This document shows, piece by piece, positions 1-13,300 of a stretch of 64,000 nucleotides of DNA. Source of the DNA: Heligmosomoides polygyrus polygyrus (Eukaryota; Nematoda; Chromadorea; Rhabditida; Heligmosomidae). The position numbers were made by a program, and so were the translations under genes. The stretch lies in the NCBI GenBank assembly GCA_947396885.1, contig OX377206.1:45181631-45245630 (forward strand), read 5' to 3'. The notes beneath the pieces were generated by a model. It saw nothing but the letters and a program-made list of their open reading frames with translations. It did no database searches and was not told the origin of the DNA. Within the stretch, counting starts at the first letter, position 1; each line of letters opens with the position of its first letter.

Positions 1-127
1 TCTTCACGGTACACTCCAAAGACAAGCTGGACAGCCTTAGAACAATTCGTGATTAGTACAGCTAGAAATTTTCATTAAGTCTCCTCAAACTGTCTCACTA
101 CAGGCTGCTGCGCCCATTCGTTTGATA
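1..127 (+). repeat. Partial monomer at left edge
   Basis: The window opens at monomer position 20 and runs 127 bases to the end of that monomer. It is type F, with GATTAGTACAG and TTTTCATTAAGTC in place of the common forms. The array clearly continues to the left. Confidence 0.95.
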
Positions 128-273
128 AGCTCGATTCTGTACGCGTTGCTCACTGCGCACTCCAAAGACAAGCTGGACAGTCTCAGAACAATTCCTGATA
201 AGGACACCTAGAAATTTCCGTTAAATCTCATCAAACGGTCACCCTACAGGCTGCGGCGCCCCTTCGATTGATA
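128..273 (+). repeat. First complete satellite monomer
   Basis: This is the first full 146-bp unit and sets the phase used here. It starts AGCTCG rather than GGCTCG, which is the usual form directly downstream of a type-F unit. It carries the GTTGCTCACTGCG form of the variable box, GATAAGGACACC and TCTCATCAAACGG. The next units start at 274, 420 and 566. Confidence 0.95.
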
Positions 274-810
274 GGCTCGATTCTGTACGCATTCTTCACG
301 GTGCACTCCAAAGACAAGCTGGACAGTCTCAGAACAATTCCTGATTAGGACACCTAGAAATTTCCGTTAAATCTCCTTAAACGGTCACCCTACAGGCTGC
401 GGCGCCCTTTCGACTGATAGGCTCGATTCTGTACGCATTCTTCACGGTGCACTCCAAAGACAAGCTGGACAGTCTCAGAACAATTGCCGATTAGGACAGC
501 TAGAAATTTCCGTTAAACCTCCTCAAAAGGTCACCCTACATACTGCGGCGCCCTTTCGATTGACAGGCTCGATTCTGTACGCATTCTTCACGGTGCACTC
601 CAAAGACAAGCTGGACAGTCTCAGAACAATTCCTAATTAGGACAGCTAAAAATTTCCGTTAAATCTCCCTAAACGGTCACCCTACAGGCTGCGGCGCCCA
701 TTCGATTGATAGGCTCGATTCTGTACGCATTCTTCACGGTGCACTACAAAGACAAGCTGGACAGTCTCAGAACAATTCCTGATTAGGACACCTAGAAATT
801 TCCGTTAAAT

Positions 811-3800
811 CTCCTCAAACGGTCACCCTACAGGCTGCGGCGCCCACTCGTTTGATAGGCTCGATTCTGTACGCGTTGCTCACTGCGCACTCCAAAGACA
901 AGCTAGACAGCCTTAGAACAATTCGTGATTAGGACACCTAGAAATTTCCGTTAAATCTCCTCAAACGGTCACCCTACAGGCTGCGGCGCCCTTTCGATTG
1001 ATAGGCTCGATTCTGTACGCATTCTTCACGGTGCACTCCAAAGACAAGCTGGACAGTCTCAGAACAATTCCTGATTAGGACACCTAGAAATTTCCGTTAA
1101 ATCTCCTCAAACGGTCACACTACAGGCTGCGGCGCCCTTTCGATTGACAGGCTCGATTCTGTACGCATTCTTCACGGTGCACTCCAAAGACAAGCTGGAC
1201 AGTCTCAGAACAATTCCTAATTAGGACAGCTAAAAATTTCCGTTAAATATCCCTAAACGGTCACCCTACAGGCTGCGGCGCCCATTCGATTGATAGGCTC
1301 GATTCTGTACGCATTCTTCACGGTGCACTACAAAGACAAGCTGGACAGTCTCAGAACAATTCCTGATTAGGACACCTAGAAATTTCCGTTAAATCTCCTC
1401 AAACGGTCACCCTACAGGCTGCGGCGCCCTTTCGATTGACAGGCTCGATTCTGTACGCATTCTTCACGGTGCACTCCAAAGACAAGCTGGACAGTCTCAG
1501 AACAATTCCTAATTAGGACAGCTAAAAATTTCCGTTAAATATCCCTAAACGGTCACCCTACAGGCTGCGGCGCCCATTCGATTGATAGGCTCGATTCTGT
1601 ACGCATTCTTCACGGTGCACTACAAAGACAAGCTGGACAGTCTCAGAACAATTCCTGATTAGGACACCTAGAAATTTCCGTTAAATCTCCTCAAACGGTC
1701 ACCCTACAGGCTGCGGCGCCCTTTCGATTGAGAGGCTCGATTCTGTACGCATTCTACACGGTGCACTCCAAAGACAAGCTGGACAGTCTCAGAACAATTC
1801 CTGATTAGGACACCTAGAAATTTCCGTTAAATCTCCTCAAACGGTCACCCTACAGGCTGCGGCGCCCATTCGTTTGATAGGCTCGATTCTGTACGCGTTG
1901 CTCACTGCGCACTCCAAAGACAAGCTGGACAGCCTTAGAACAATTCGTGATTAGGACAGCTTGAAATTTTCCTTAAATCTCCTCAAACGGTCACCCTACA
2001 GGCTGCGGCGCCCTTTCGATTGATAGGCTCGATTCTGTACGCATTCTTCACGGTGCACTCCAAAGACAAGCTGGACAGTCTCAGAACAATTCCTGATTAG
2101 GACACCTAGAAATTTCCGTTAAATCTCCTCAAACGGTCACCCTACAGGCTGCGGCGCCCATTCGTTTGATAGGCTCGATTCTGTACGCGTTGCTCACTGC
2201 GCACTCCAAAGACAAGCTGGACAGCCTTAGAACAATTCGTGATTAGGACAGCTAGAAATTTTCCTTAAATCTCCTCAAACGGTCACCCTACAGGCTGCGG
2301 CGCCCTTTCGATTGATAGGCTCGATTCTGTACGCGTTGCTCACTGCGCACTCCAAAGACAAGCTGGACAGTCTCAGAACAATTCCTAATTAGGACAGCTA
2401 AAAATTTCCGTTAAATCTCCCTAAACGGTCACCCTACAGGCTGCGGCGCCCATTCGATTGATAGGCTCGATTCTGTACGCATTCTTCACGGTGCACTACA
2501 AAGACAAGCTGGACAGTCTCAGAACAATTCCTGATTAGGACACCTAGAAATTTCCGTTAAATCTCCTCAAACGGTCACCCTACAGGCTGCGGCGCCCACT
2601 CGTTTGATAGGCTCGATTCTGTACGCGTTGCTCACTGCGCACTCCAAAGACAAGCTAGACAGCCTTAGAACAATTCGTGATTAGGACACCTAGAAATTTC
2701 CGTTAAATCTCCTCAAACGGTCACCCTACAGGCTGCGGCGCCCTTTCGATTGATAGGCTCGATTCTGTACGCATTCTTCACGGTGCACTCCAAAGACAAG
2801 CTGGACAGTCTCAGAACAATTCCTGATTAGGACACCTAGAAATTTCCGTTAAATCTCCTCAAACGGTCACCCTACAGGCTGCGGCGCCCTTTCGATTGAC
2901 AGGCTCGATTCTGTACGCTTTCTTCACGGTGCACTACAAAGACAAGCTGGACAGTCTCAGAACAATTCCTGATTAGGACACCTAGAAATTTCCGTTAAAT
3001 CTCCTCAAACGGTCACCCTACAGGCTGCGGCGCCCATTCGTTTGATAGGCTCGATTCTGTACGCGTTGCTCACTGCGCACTCCAAAGACAAGCTGGACAG
3101 CCTTAGAACAATTCGTGATTAGGACAGCTAGAAATTTTCCTTAAATCTCCTCAAACGGTCACCCTACAGGCTGCGGCGCCCTTTCGATTGATAGGCTCGA
3201 TTCTGTACGCATTCTTCACGGTGCACTCCAAAGACAAGCTGGACAGTCTCAGAACAATTCCTGATTAGGACACCTAGAAATTTCCGTTAAATCTCCTCAA
3301 ACGGTCACCCTACAGGCTGCGGCGCCCATTCGTTTGATAGGCTCGATTCTGTACGCGTTGCTCACTGCGCACTCCAAAGACAAGCTGGACAGCCTTAGAA
3401 CAATTCGTGATTAGGACAGCTAGAAATTTTCCTTAAATCTCCTCAAACGGTCACCCTACAGGCTGCGGCGCCCTTTCGATTGATAGGCTCGATTCTGTAC
3501 GCGTTGCTCACTGCGCACTCCAAAGACAAGCTGGACAGTCTCAGAACAATTCCTGATTAGGACACCTAGAAATTTCCGTTAAATCTCCTCAAACGGTCAC
3601 CCTACAGGCTGCGGCGCCCTTTCGATTGACAGGCTCGATTCTGTACGCATTCTTCACGGTGCACTCCAAAGACAAGCTGGACAGTCTCAGAACAATTCCT
3701 GATTAGGACACCTAGAAATTTCCGTTAAATCTCCTCAAACGGTCACCCTACAGGCTGCGGCGCCCATTCGTTTGATAGGCTCGATTCTGTACGCGTTGCT

Positions 3801-6246
3801 CACTGCGCACTCCAAAGACAAGCTGGACAGTCTCAGAACAATTCCTAATTAGGACAGCTAAAAATTTCCGTTAAATCTCCCTAAACGGTCACCCTACAGG
3901 CTGCGGCGCCCATTCGATTGATAGGCTCGATTCTGTACGCATTCTTCACGGTGCACTACAAAGACAAGCTGGACAGTCTCAGAACAATTCCTGATTAGGA
4001 CACCTAGAAATTTCCGTTAAATCTCCTCAAACGGTCACCCTACAGGCTGCGGCGCCCACTCGTTTGATAGGCTCGATTCTGTACGCGTTGCTCACTGCGC
4101 ACTCCAAAGACAAGCTAGACAGCCTTAGAACAATTCGTGATTAGGACACCTAGAAATTTCCGTTAAATCTCCTCAAACGGTCACCCTACAGGCTGCGGCG
4201 CCCTTTCGATTGATAGGCTCGATTCTGTACGCATTCTTCACGGTGCACTCCAAAGACAAGCTGGACAGTCTCAGAACAATTCCTGATTAGGACACCTAGA
4301 AATTTCCGTTAAATCTCCTCAAACGGTCACCCTACAGGCTGCGGCGCCCTTTCGATTGACAGGCTCGATTCTGTACGCATTCTTCACGGTGCACTCCAAA
4401 GACAAGCTGGACAGTCTCAGAACAATTCCTAATTAGGACAGCTAAAAATTTCCGTTAAATATCCCTAAACGGTCACCCTACAGGCTGCGGCGCCCATTCG
4501 ATTGATAGGCTCGATTCTGTACGCATTCTTCACGGTGCACTACAAAGACAAGCTGGACAGTCTCAGAACAATTCCTGATTAGGACACCTAGAAATTTCCG
4601 TTAAATCTCCTCAAACGGTCACCCTACAGGCTGCGGCGCCCATTCGTTTGATAGGCTCGATTCTGTACGCGTTGCTCACTGCGCACTCCAAAGACAAGCT
4701 GGACAGCCTTAGAACAATTCGTGATTAGGACAGCTAGAAATTTTCCTTAAATCTCCTCAAACGGTCACCCTACAGGCTGCGGCGCCCTTTCGATTGACAG
4801 GCTCGATTCTGTACGCATTCTTCACGGTGCACTCCAAAGACAAGCTGGACAGTCTCAGAACAATTCCTGATTAGGACACCTAGAAATTTCCGTTAAATCT
4901 CCTCAAACGGTCACCCTACAGGCTGCGGCGCCCATTCGTTTGATAGGCTCGATTCTGTACGCGTTGCTCACTGCGCACTCCAAAGACAAGCTGGACAGTC
5001 TCAGAACAATTCCTAAATAGGACAGCTAAAAATTTCCGTTAAATCTCCCTAAACGGTCACCCTACAGGCTGCGGCGCCCATTCGATTGATAGGCTCGATT
5101 CTGTACGCATTCTTCACGGTGCACTACAAAGACAAGCTGGACAGTCTCAGAACAATTCCTGATTAGGACACCTAGAAATTTCCGTTAAATCTCCTCAAAC
5201 GGTCACCCTACAGGCTGCGGCGCCCACTCGTTTGATAGGCTCGATTCTGTACGCGTTGCTCACTGCGCACTCCAAAGACAAGCTAGACAGCCTTAGAACA
5301 ATTCGTGATTAGGACACCTAGAAATTTCCGTTAAATCTCCTCAAACGGTCACCCTACAGGCTGCGGCGCCCTTTCGATTGATAGGCTCGATTCTGTACGC
5401 ATTCTTCACGGTGCACTCCAAAGACAAGCTGGACAGTCTCAGAACAATTCCTGATTAGGACACCTAGAAATTTCCGTTAAATCTCCTCAAACGGTCACCC
5501 TACAGGCTGCGGCGCCCTTTCGATTGACAGGCTCGATTCTGTACGCATTCTTCACGGTGCACTCCAAAGACAAGCTGGACAGTCTCAGAACAATTCCTAA
5601 TTAGGACAGCTAAAAATTTCCGTTAAATATCCCTAAACGGTCACCCTACAGGCTGCGGCGCCCATTCGATTGATAGGCTCGATTCTGTACGCATTCTTCA
5701 CGGTGCACTACAAAGACAAGCTGGACAGTCTCAGAACAATTCCTGATTAGGACACCTAGAAATTTCCGTTAAATCTCCTCAAACGGTCACCCTACAGGCT
5801 GCGGCGCCCATTCGTTTGATAGGCTCGATTCTGTACGCGTTGCTCACTGCGCACTCCAAAGACAAGCTGGACAGCCTTAGAACAATTCGTGATTAGGACA
5901 GCTAGAAATTTTCCTTAAATCTCCTCAAACGGTCACCCTACAGGCTGCGGCGCCCTTTCGATTGACAGGCTCGATTCTGTACGCATTCTTCACGGTGCAC
6001 TCCAAAGACAAGCTGGACAGTCTCAGAACAATTCCTAATTAGGACAGCTAAAAATTTCCGTTAAATCTCCCTAAACGGTCACCCTACAGGCTGCGGCGCC
6101 CATTCGATTGATAGGCTCGATTCTGTACGCATTCTTCACGGTGCACTACAAAGACAAGCTGGACAGTCTCAGAACAATTCGTGATTAGGACAGCTAGAAA
6201 TTTTCCTTAAATCTCCTCAAACGGTCACCCTACAGGCTGCGGCGCC
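811..6246 (+). repeat. Irregular mosaic of monomer types A to E
   Basis: Types A, B, C, D and E alternate without a single fixed period. The type-A marker CACTCGTTTG is at 845, 2597, 4057, 5225 and 6247, giving spacings of 12, 10, 8 and 7 monomers. All are exact multiples of 146. Local runs such as B-E-B-E at about 1.7-2.3 kb are visible. No gene or other element was seen. Confidence 0.85.
2159..2304 (+). repeat. Type E monomer (exemplar)
   Basis: In this entry and the other exemplars the unit is cut at the C before the ATTCG, ACTCG or TTTCG segment. Type E begins CATTCGTTTGATA and carries the box GTTGCTCACTGCG. It then has CTGGACAGCC, CGTGATTAGGACAGC and AATTTTCCTTAAA. It is common from 1.8 to 6 kb and recurs at about 10.8, 14.0, 15.8, 18.4, 23.8, 29.2 and 39.1 kb. 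Confidence 0.9.
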
Positions 6247-6392
6247 CACTCGTTTGATAGGCTCGATTCTGTACGCGTTGCTCACTGCGCACTCCAAAGA
6301 CAAGCTAGACAGCCTTAGAACAATTCGTGATTAGGACACCTAGAAATTTCCGTTAAATCTCCTCAAACGGTCACCCTACAGGCTGCGGCGCC
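6247..6392 (+). repeat. Type A monomer (exemplar, first unit of the 584-bp HOR)
   Basis: It begins CACTCGTTTGATA and has the box GTTGCTCACTGCG. It then has CTAGACAGCC, CGTGATTAGGACACC and AATTTCCGTTAAA. It is the marker monomer of the left 10 kb and returns within the 12-, 18- and 7-monomer HORs. Confidence 0.92.
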
Positions 6393-6538
6393 CTTTCGAT
6401 TGATAGGCTCGATTCTGTACGCATTCTTCACGGTGCACTCCAAAGACAAGCTGGACAGTCTCAGAACAATTCCTGATTAGGACACCTAGAAATTTCCGTT
6501 AAATCTCCTCAAACGGTCACCCTACAGGCTGCGGCGCC
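6393..6538 (+). repeat. Type B monomer (exemplar)
   Basis: It begins CTTTCGATTGATA and has the box ATTCTTCACGGTG. It then has CTGGACAGTC, CCTGATTAGGACACC and AATTTCCGTTAAA. It is probably the most frequent type in the window. Its composition is 42 C, 29 G and 8 CpG in 146 bases, so CpG is about 0.96 of expectation. Confidence 0.92.
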
Positions 6539-6684
6539 CTTTCGATTGACAGGCTCGATTCTGTACGCATTCTTCACGGTGCACTCCAAAGACAAGCTGG
6601 ACAGTCTCAGAACAATTCCTAATTAGGACAGCTAAAAATTTCCGTTAAATATCCCTAAACGGTCACCCTACAGGCTGCGGCGCC
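6539..6684 (+). repeat. Type C monomer (exemplar)
   Basis: It begins CTTTCGATTGACAGG and has the ATTCTTCACGGTG box. It contains the perfect 10-base palindrome CCTAATTAGG, then GCTAAAAATTTCC and, in this HOR, AAATATCCCTAAAC. Elsewhere the same type has AAATCTCCCTAAAC, so the TAT form marks a sublineage amplified within the left 10 kb. Confidence 0.92.
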
Positions 6685-6830
6685 CATTCGATTGATAGGC
6701 TCGATTCTGTACGCATTCTTCACGGTGCACTACAAAGACAAGCTGGACAGTCTCAGAACAATTCCTGATTAGGACACCTAGAAATTTCCGTTAAATCTCC
6801 TCAAACGGTCACCCTACAGGCTGCGGCGCC
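6685..6830 (+). repeat. Type D monomer (exemplar)
   Basis: It begins CATTCGATTGATAGG with the ATTCTTCACGGTG box and is told apart by CACTACAAAG instead of CACTCCAAAG. The rest follows type B. It nearly always follows type C, so C-D behaves as a fixed dimer through much of the array. Confidence 0.9.
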
Positions 6831-9800
6831 CACTCGTTTGATAGGCTCGATTCTGTACGCGTTGCTCACTGCGCACTCCAAAGACAAGCTAGACAGCCTT
6901 AGAACAATTCGTGATTAGGACACCTAGAAATTTCCGTTAAATCTCCTCAAACGGTCACCCTACAGGCTGCGGCGCCCTTTCGATTGATAGGCTCGATTCT
7001 GTACGCATTCTTCACGGTGCACTCCAAAGACAAGCTGGACAGTCTCAGAACAATTCCTGATTAGGACACCTAGAAATTTCCGTTAAATCTCCTCAAACGG
7101 TCACCCTACAGGCTGCGGCGCCCTTTCGATTGACAGGCTCGATTCTGTACGCATTCTTCACGGTGCACTCCAAAGACAAGCTGGACAGTCTCAGAACAAT
7201 TCCTAATTAGGACAGCTAAAAATTTCCGTTAAATATCCCTAAACGGTCACCCTACAGGCTGCGGCGCCCATTCGATTGATAGGCTCGATTCTGTACGCAT
7301 TCTTCACGGTGCACTACAAAGACAAGCTGGACAGTCTCAGAACAATTCCTGATTAGGACACCTAGAAATTTCCGTTAAATCTCCTCAAACGGTCACCCTA
7401 CAGGCTGCGGCGCCCACTCGTTTGATAGGCTCGATTCTGTACGCGTTGCTCACTGCGCACTCCAAAGACAAGCTAGACAGCCTTAGAACAATTCGTGATT
7501 AGGACACCTAGAAATTTCCGTTAAATCTCCTCAAACGGTCACCCTACAGGCTGCGGCGCCCTTTCGATTGATAGGCTCGATTCTGTACGCATTCTTCACG
7601 GTGCACTCCAAAGACAAGCTGGACAGTCTCAGAACAATTCCTGATTAGGACACCTAGAAATTTCCGTTAAATCTCCTCAAACGGTCACCCTACAGGCTGC
7701 GGCGCCCTTTCGATTGACAGGCTCGATTCTGTACGCATTCTTCACGGTGCACTCCAAAGACAAGCTGGACAGTCTCAGAACAATTCCTAATTAGGACAGC
7801 TAAAAATTTCCGTTAAATATCCCTAAACGGTCACCCTACAGGCTGCGGCGCCCATTCGATTGATAGGCTCGATTCTGTACGCATTCTTCACGGTGCACTA
7901 CAAAGACAAGCTGGACAGTCTCAGAACAATTCCTGATTAGGACACCTAGAAATTTCCGTTAAATCTCCTCAAACGGTCACCCTACAGGCTGCGGCGCCCA
8001 CTCGTTTGATAGGCTCGATTCTGTACGCGTTGCTCACTGCGCACTCCAAAGACAAGCTAGACAGCCTTAGAACAATTCGTGATTAGGACACCTAGAAATT
8101 TCCGTTAAATCTCCTCAAACGGTCACCCTACAGGCTGCGGCGCCCTTTCGATTGATAGGCTCGATTCTGTACGCATTCTTCACGGTGCACTCCAAAGACA
8201 AGCTGGACAGTCTCAGAACAATTCCTGATTAGGACACCTAGAAATTTCCGTTAAATCTCCTCAAACGGTCACCCTACAGGCTGCGGCGCCCTTTCGATTG
8301 ACAGGCTCGATTCTGTACGCATTCTTCACGGTGCACTCCAAAGACAAGCTGGACAGTCTCAGAACAATTCCTAATTAGGACAGCTAAAAATTTCCGTTAA
8401 ATATCCCTAAACGGTCACCCTACAGGCTGCGGCGCCCATTCGATTGATAGGCTCGATTCTGTACGCATTCTTCACGGTGCACTCCAAAGACAAGCTGGAC
8501 AGTCTCAGAACAATTCCTGATTAGGACACCTAGAAATTTCCGTTAAATCTCCTCAAACGGTCACCCTACAGGCTGCGGCGCCCTTTCGATTGATAGGCTC
8601 GATTCTGTACGCGTTGCTCACTGCGCACTACAAAGACAAGCTGGACAGTCTCAGAACAATTCCTGATTAGGACACCTAGAAATTTCCGTTAAATCTCCTC
8701 AAACGGTCACCCTACAGGCTGCGGCGCCCTTTCGATTGATAGGCTCGATTCTGTACGCATTCTTCACGGTGCACTACAAAGACAAGCTGGACAGTCTCAG
8801 AACAATTCCTGATTAGGACACCTAGAAATTTCCGTTAAATCTCCTCAAACGGTCACCCTACAGGCTGCGGCGCCCACTCGTTTGATAGGCTCGATTCTGT
8901 ACGCGTTGCTCACTGCGCACTCCAAAGACAAGCTAGACAGCCTTAGAACAATTCGTGATTAGGACACCTAGAAATTTCCGTTAAATCTCCTCAAACGGTC
9001 ACCCTACAGGCTGCGGCGCCCTTTCGATTGATAGGCTCGATTCTGTACGCATTCTTCACGGTGCACTCCAAAGACAAGCTGGACAGTCTCAGAACAATTC
9101 CTGATTAGGACACCTAGAAATTTCCGTTAAATCTCCTCAAACGGTCACCCTACAGGCTGCGGCGCCCTTTCGATTGACAGGCTCGATTCTGTACGCATTC
9201 TTCACGGTGCACTCCAAAGACAAGCTGGACAGTCTCAGAACAATTCCTAATTAGGACAGCTAAAAATTTCCGTTAAATATCCCTAAACGGTCACCCTACA
9301 GGCTGCGGCGCCCATTCGATTGATAGGCTCGATTCTGTACGCATTCTTCACGGTGCACTACAAAGACAAGCTGGACAGTCTCAGAACAATTCCTGATTAG
9401 GACACCTAGAAATTTCCGTTAAATCTCCTCAAAAGGTCACCCTACAGGCTGCGGCGCCCACTCGTTTGATAGGCTCGATTCTGTACGCGTTGCTCACTGC
9501 GCACTCCAAAGACAAGCTAGACAGCCTTAGAACAATTCGTGATTAGGACACCTAGAAATTTCCGTTAAATCTCCTCAAACGGTCACCCTACAGGCTGCGG
9601 CGCCCTTTCGATTGATAGGCTCGATTCTGTACGCATTCTTCACGGTGCACTCCAAAGACAAGCTGGACAGTCTCAGAACAATTCCTGATTAGGACACCTA
9701 GAAATTTCCGTTAAATCTCCTCAAACGGTCACCCTACAGGCTGCGGCGCCCTTTCGATTGACAGGCTCGATTCTGTACGCATTCTTCACGGTGCACTCCA

Positions 9801-10334
9801 AAGACAAGCTGGACAGTCTCAGAACAATTCCTAATTAGGACAGCTAAAAATTTCCGTTAAATATCCCTAAACGGTCACCCTACAGGCTGCGGCGCCCATT
9901 CGATTGATAGGCTCGATTCTGTACGCATTCTTCACGGTGCACTACAAAGACAAGCTGGACAGTCTCAGAACAATTCCTGATTAGGACACCTAGAAATTTC
10001 CGTTAAATCTCCTCAAACGGTCACCCTACAGGCTGCGGCGCCCACTCGTTTGATAGGCTCGATTCTGTACGCGTTGCTCACTGCGCACTCCAAAGACAAG
10101 CTAGACAGCCTTAGAACAATTCGTGATTAGGACACCTAGAAATTTCCGTTAAATCTCCTCAAACGGTCACCCTACAGGCTGCGGCGCCCTTTCGATTGAT
10201 AGGCTCGATTCTGTACGCATTCTTCACGGTGCACTCCAAAGACAAGCTGGACAGTCTCAGAACAATTCCTGATTAGGACACCTAGAAATTTCCGTTAAAT
10301 CTCCTCAAACGGTCACCCTACAGGCTGCGGCGCC

Positions 10335-13300
10335 CTTTCGATTGATAGGCTCGATTCTGTACGCATTCTTCACGGTGCACTCCAAAGACATGCTGGACAG
10401 TCTCAGAACAATTCCTGATTAGGACACCTAGAAATTTCCGTTAAATCTCCTCAAACGGTCACCCTACAGGCTGCGGCGCCCATTCGTTTCATAGGCTCGG
10501 TTCTGTACGCGTTGCTCACTGCGCACTCCAAAGACAAGCTGGACAGCCTTAGAACAATTCGTGATTAGGACAGCTAGAAATTTTCCTTAAATCTCCTCAA
10601 ACGGTCACCCTACAGGCTGCGGCGCCCTTTCGATTGATAGGCTCGATTCTGTACGCATTCTTCACGGTGCACTCCAAAGACAAGCTGGACAGTCTCAGAA
10701 CAATTCCTGATTAGGACACCTAGAAATTTCCGTTAAATCTCCTCAAACGGTCACCCTACAGGCTGCGGCGCCCATTCGTTTGATAGGCTCGATTCTGTAC
10801 GCGTTGCTCACTGCGCACTCCAAAGACAAGCTGGACAGCCTTAGAACAATTCGTGATTAGGACAGCTAGAAATTTTCCTTAAATCTCCTCAAACGGTCAC
10901 CCTACAGGCTGCGGCGCCCTTTCGATTGATAGGCTCGATTCTGTACGCATTCTTAACGGTGCACTCCAAAGACAAGCTGAACAGTCTCAGAACAATTCCT
11001 GATTAGGACAGCTGGAAATTTTCCTTAAATCTCCTCAAACTGTCACCCTACAGGCTGCTGCGCCCTTTCGATTGATAGGCTGGATTCTGTACGCATTGTG
11101 CACGGTACACTCCAAAGACAAGCTGGACAGTCTCAGAACAATTCCTGATAAGGACAGCTAGAAATTTTCCTTAAATCTCCTCAAATGGTCACCCTACAGG
11201 CTGCGGCGCCCTTTCGATTGACAGGCTCGATTCTGTACGCATTCTTCACGGTGCACTCCAAAGACAAGCTGGACAGTCTCAGAACAATTCCTAATTAGGA
11301 CAGCTAAAAATTTCCGTTAAATCTCCCTAAACGGTCACCCTACAGGCTGCGGCGCCCATTCGATTGATAGGCTCGATTCTGTACGCATTCTTCACGGTGC
11401 ACTACAAAGACAAGCTGGACAGTCTCAGAACAATTCCTGATTAGGACACCTAGAAATTTCCGTTAAATCTCCTCAAACGGTCACCCTACAGGCTGCGGCG
11501 CCCACTCGTTTGATAGGCTCGATTCTGTACGCATTCTTCACGGTGCACTCCAAAGACAAGCTGGACAGTCTCAGAACAATTCCTGATTAGGACACCTAGA
11601 AATTTCCGTTAAATCTCCTCAAACGGTCACCCTACAGGCTGCGGCGCCCTTTCGATTGACAGGCTCGATTCTGTACGCATTCTTCACGGTGCACTCCAAA
11701 GACAAGCTGGACAGTCTCAGAACAATTCCTAATTAGGACAGCTAAAAATTTCCGTTAAATCTCCCTAAACGGTCACCCTACAGGCTGCGGCGCCCATTCG
11801 ATTGATAGGCTCGATTCTGTACGCATTCTTCACGGTGCACTCCAAAGACAAGCTGGACAGTCTCAGAACAATTCCTGATTAGGACACCTAGAAATTTCCG
11901 TTAAATCTCCTCAAACGGTCACCCTACAGGCTGCGGCGCCCACTCGTTTGATAGGCTCGATTCTGTACGCGTTGCTCACTGCGCACTCCAAAGACAAGCT
12001 AGACAGCCTTAGAACAATTCGTGATTAGGACACCTAGAAATTTCCGTTAAATCTCCTCAAACGGTCACCCTACAGGCTGCGGCGCCCTTTCGATTGATAG
12101 GCTCGATCCTGTACGCATTCTTCACGGTGCACTCCAAAGACAAGCTGGACAGTCTCAGAACAATTCCTGATTAGGACACCTAGAAATTTCCGTTAAATCT
12201 CCTCAAACGGTCACCCTACAGGCTGCGGCGCCCACTCGTTTGATAGGCTCGATTCTGTACGCGTTGCTCACTGCGCACTCCAAAGACAAGCTAGACAGCC
12301 TTAGAACAATTCGTGATTAGGACAGCTGGAAATTTTCCTTAAATCTCCTCAAACTGTCACCCTACAGGCTGCGGCGCCCATTCGTTTCATAGGCTCGATT
12401 CTGTACGCGTTGCTCACTGCGCACTCCAAAGACAAGCTGGACAGCCTTAGAACAATTCGTGATTAGGACAGCTAGAAGTTTTCCTTAAATCTCCTCAAAC
12501 GGTCACCCTACAGGCTGCGGCGCCCTTTCGATTGATAGGCTCGATTCTGTACGCATTCTTCACGGTGCACTCCAAAGACAAGCTGGACAGTCTCAGAACA
12601 ATTCCTGATTAGGACACCTAGAAATTTCCGTTAAATCTCCTCAAACGGTCACCCTACAGGCTGCGGCGCCCATTCGTTTGATAGGCTCGATTCTGTACGC
12701 GTTGCTCACTGCGCACTCCAAAGACAAGCTGGACAGTCTCAGAACAATTCCTGATTAGGACACCTAGAAATTTCCGTTAAATCTCCTCAAACGGTCACCC
12801 TACAGGCGCGGCGCCCTTTCGATTGATAGGCTCGATTCTGTACGCGTTGATCACTGCGCACTCCAAAGACAAGCTGGACAGCCTTAGAACAATTCGTGAT
12901 TAGGACAGCTAGAAATTTTCCTTAAATCTCCTAAAACGGTCACCCTACAGGCTGCGGCGCCCTTTCGATTGATAGGCTCGATTCTGTACGCATTCTTAAC
13001 GGTGCACTCCAAAGACAAGCTGAACAGTCTCAGAACAATTCCTGATTAGGACAGCTGGAAATTTTCCTTAAATCTCCTCAAACTGTCACCCTACAGGCTG
13101 CTGCGCCCTTTCGATTGATAGGCTGGATTCTGTACGCATTGTGCACGGTACACTCCAAAGACAAGCTGGACAGTCTCAGAACAATTCCTGATAAGGACAG
13201 CTAGAAATTTTCCTTAAATCTCCTCAAATGGTCACCCTACAGGCTGCGGCGCCCTTTCGATTGATAGGCTCGATTCTCTACGCATTCTTCACGGTGCACT

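Larger units (their letters stand above)
1..810 (+). repeat. F/G island at the left end
   Basis: The order of variants here is TAGTACAG at 54, TCTCATC, CCCCTTCG, TTGCCG at 484, CCTAATTAGG at 632 and CACTAC near 744. It matches the order at about 32988-33797, where TAGTAC is at 33041 and TTGCCG at 33471. The spacing is 430 bases in both places. A few point differences are seen here, such as CTCCTTAAACGG and CGACTGATAG. The next type-F unit is at about 15 kb, so this is an outlier within a left part built of types A to E. Confidence 0.8.
6247..10334 (+). repeat. 4-monomer higher-order repeat, 584 bp (A-B-C-D)
   Basis: The type-A marker CACTCGTTTG falls at 6247, 6831, 7415, 7999, 8875, 9459 and 10043. 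The spacing is 584 bases, except for one step of 876. Each full unit is A, B, C, D. In the step 7999-8874 two extra monomers follow the fourth unit. The one at 8583-8728 is a hybrid, with a type-B start, the GTTGCTCACTGCG box and CACTAC. The last unit stops after A and B. Copies look almost identical by eye; one exception is AAAAGG for AAACGG near 9433. This indicates recent local amplification. Confidence 0.92.

Noticed and set aside
12684..12828. 1-base deletion as a meaningful length variant
   Set aside because: It is seen once and not propagated, so it may be a private mutation or a sequencing error.
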